Below are positions 6,449 to 6,547 of a stretch of 6,547 nt of DNA, piece by piece (within the stretch, counting starts at the first letter, position 1; every line of letters begins with the position of its first letter). Under the pieces are notes generated by a model that worked only from the letters and a program-made list of their open reading frames with translations, ran no database searches and was not told the DNA's origin. The position numbers and the translations under genes were made by a program. Source of the stretch: an uncultured Pelagibacteraceae bacterium (lineage in GTDB: Bacteria; Pseudomonadota; Alphaproteobacteria; Pelagibacterales; Pelagibacteraceae); contig CACGET010000040.1 of NCBI GenBank assembly GCA_902572155.1, positions 1 through 6,547 on the forward strand, in the 5' to 3' direction.

Positions 6449-6547
6449 ATGTCACTTTTTAGAGTAAAATATTTAAGTTTTTTTTTTGGATTAATATCTA
6501 TTTTATCTTTTTTTAATATTATTTATTCACACTATTTTAATTTATAT
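6449..6547 (+). CDS. Probable TrkH potassium transporter, N-terminal fragment cut by window
   Basis: An open frame from ATG 6449 continues to the window end: 33 codons with no stop. After a short basic start (R5, K7) it is strongly hydrophobic and rich in Phe, Leu and Ile from about residue 9 to 27, fitting a first membrane helix that starts in the cytoplasm. It begins 4 bases after the trkA stop in the same direction, so it belongs to the same operon. TrkH, the K+-conducting subunit, is the natural partner of TrkA and often lies beside it. No diagnostic TrkH motif (the selectivity-filter loops) falls within this fragment, so the identity rests on context and hydrophobicity. A run of ten T bases at 6478-6487 lies within the coding sequence. 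Confidence 0.55.
   Translation, partial: MSLFRVKYLSFFFGLISILSFFNIIYSHYFNLY

Overview
The window is a compact, very AT-rich stretch of bacterial chromosome holding seven protein genes. Five are complete and two are cut by the window edges. Four features point to a streamlined alphaproteobacterium, most likely a SAR11/Pelagibacterales marine bacterion-type genome: a fused IspDF enzyme, the ispDF-pgpA-cinA order, the ntrY-ntrX-trkA order, and gene gaps of only a few bases with Lys/Asn/Ile-rich proteins. The lineage is an inference from gene order and composition, not from a marker gene.

Minus-strand block (1-1886), transcribed leftward: ispDF (isoprenoid precursors, MEP pathway), pgpA (phosphatidylglycerol synthesis) and the start of a stand-alone CinA C-terminal-domain gene (nicotinamide-nucleotide amidase type). 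The genes overlap by 8 and 4 bases, so they almost certainly form one translationally coupled operon.

Divergent point (1887-1910): only 24 bases separate the ispDF and ntrY start codons. Promoters for both directions must therefore lie largely inside the opposite gene.

Plus-strand block (1911-6547), transcribed rightward: ntrY (membrane sensor kinase), ntrX (response regulator), trkA (NAD-binding subunit of Trk potassium uptake) and the first 33 codons of a hydrophobic protein that is probably TrkH. Gaps are 2, 2 and 4 bases. The layout ties a two-component system to a potassium transporter.

I found no wholly new system, RNA gene, mobile element, repeat array or clear intrinsic terminator. 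The most notable points concern the two-component pair. NtrY appears to lack the PAS domain usually found between HAMP and the kinase core. NtrX lacks the GAFTGA sigma-54 loop and has Gln in place of the Walker B glutamate, so it probably acts as a DNA-binding switch and not as a sigma-54 ATPase activator. The dusB-ntrB-ntrC genes that often sit between ispDF and ntrY in alphaproteobacteria are absent, and ispDF is inverted relative to ntrY.
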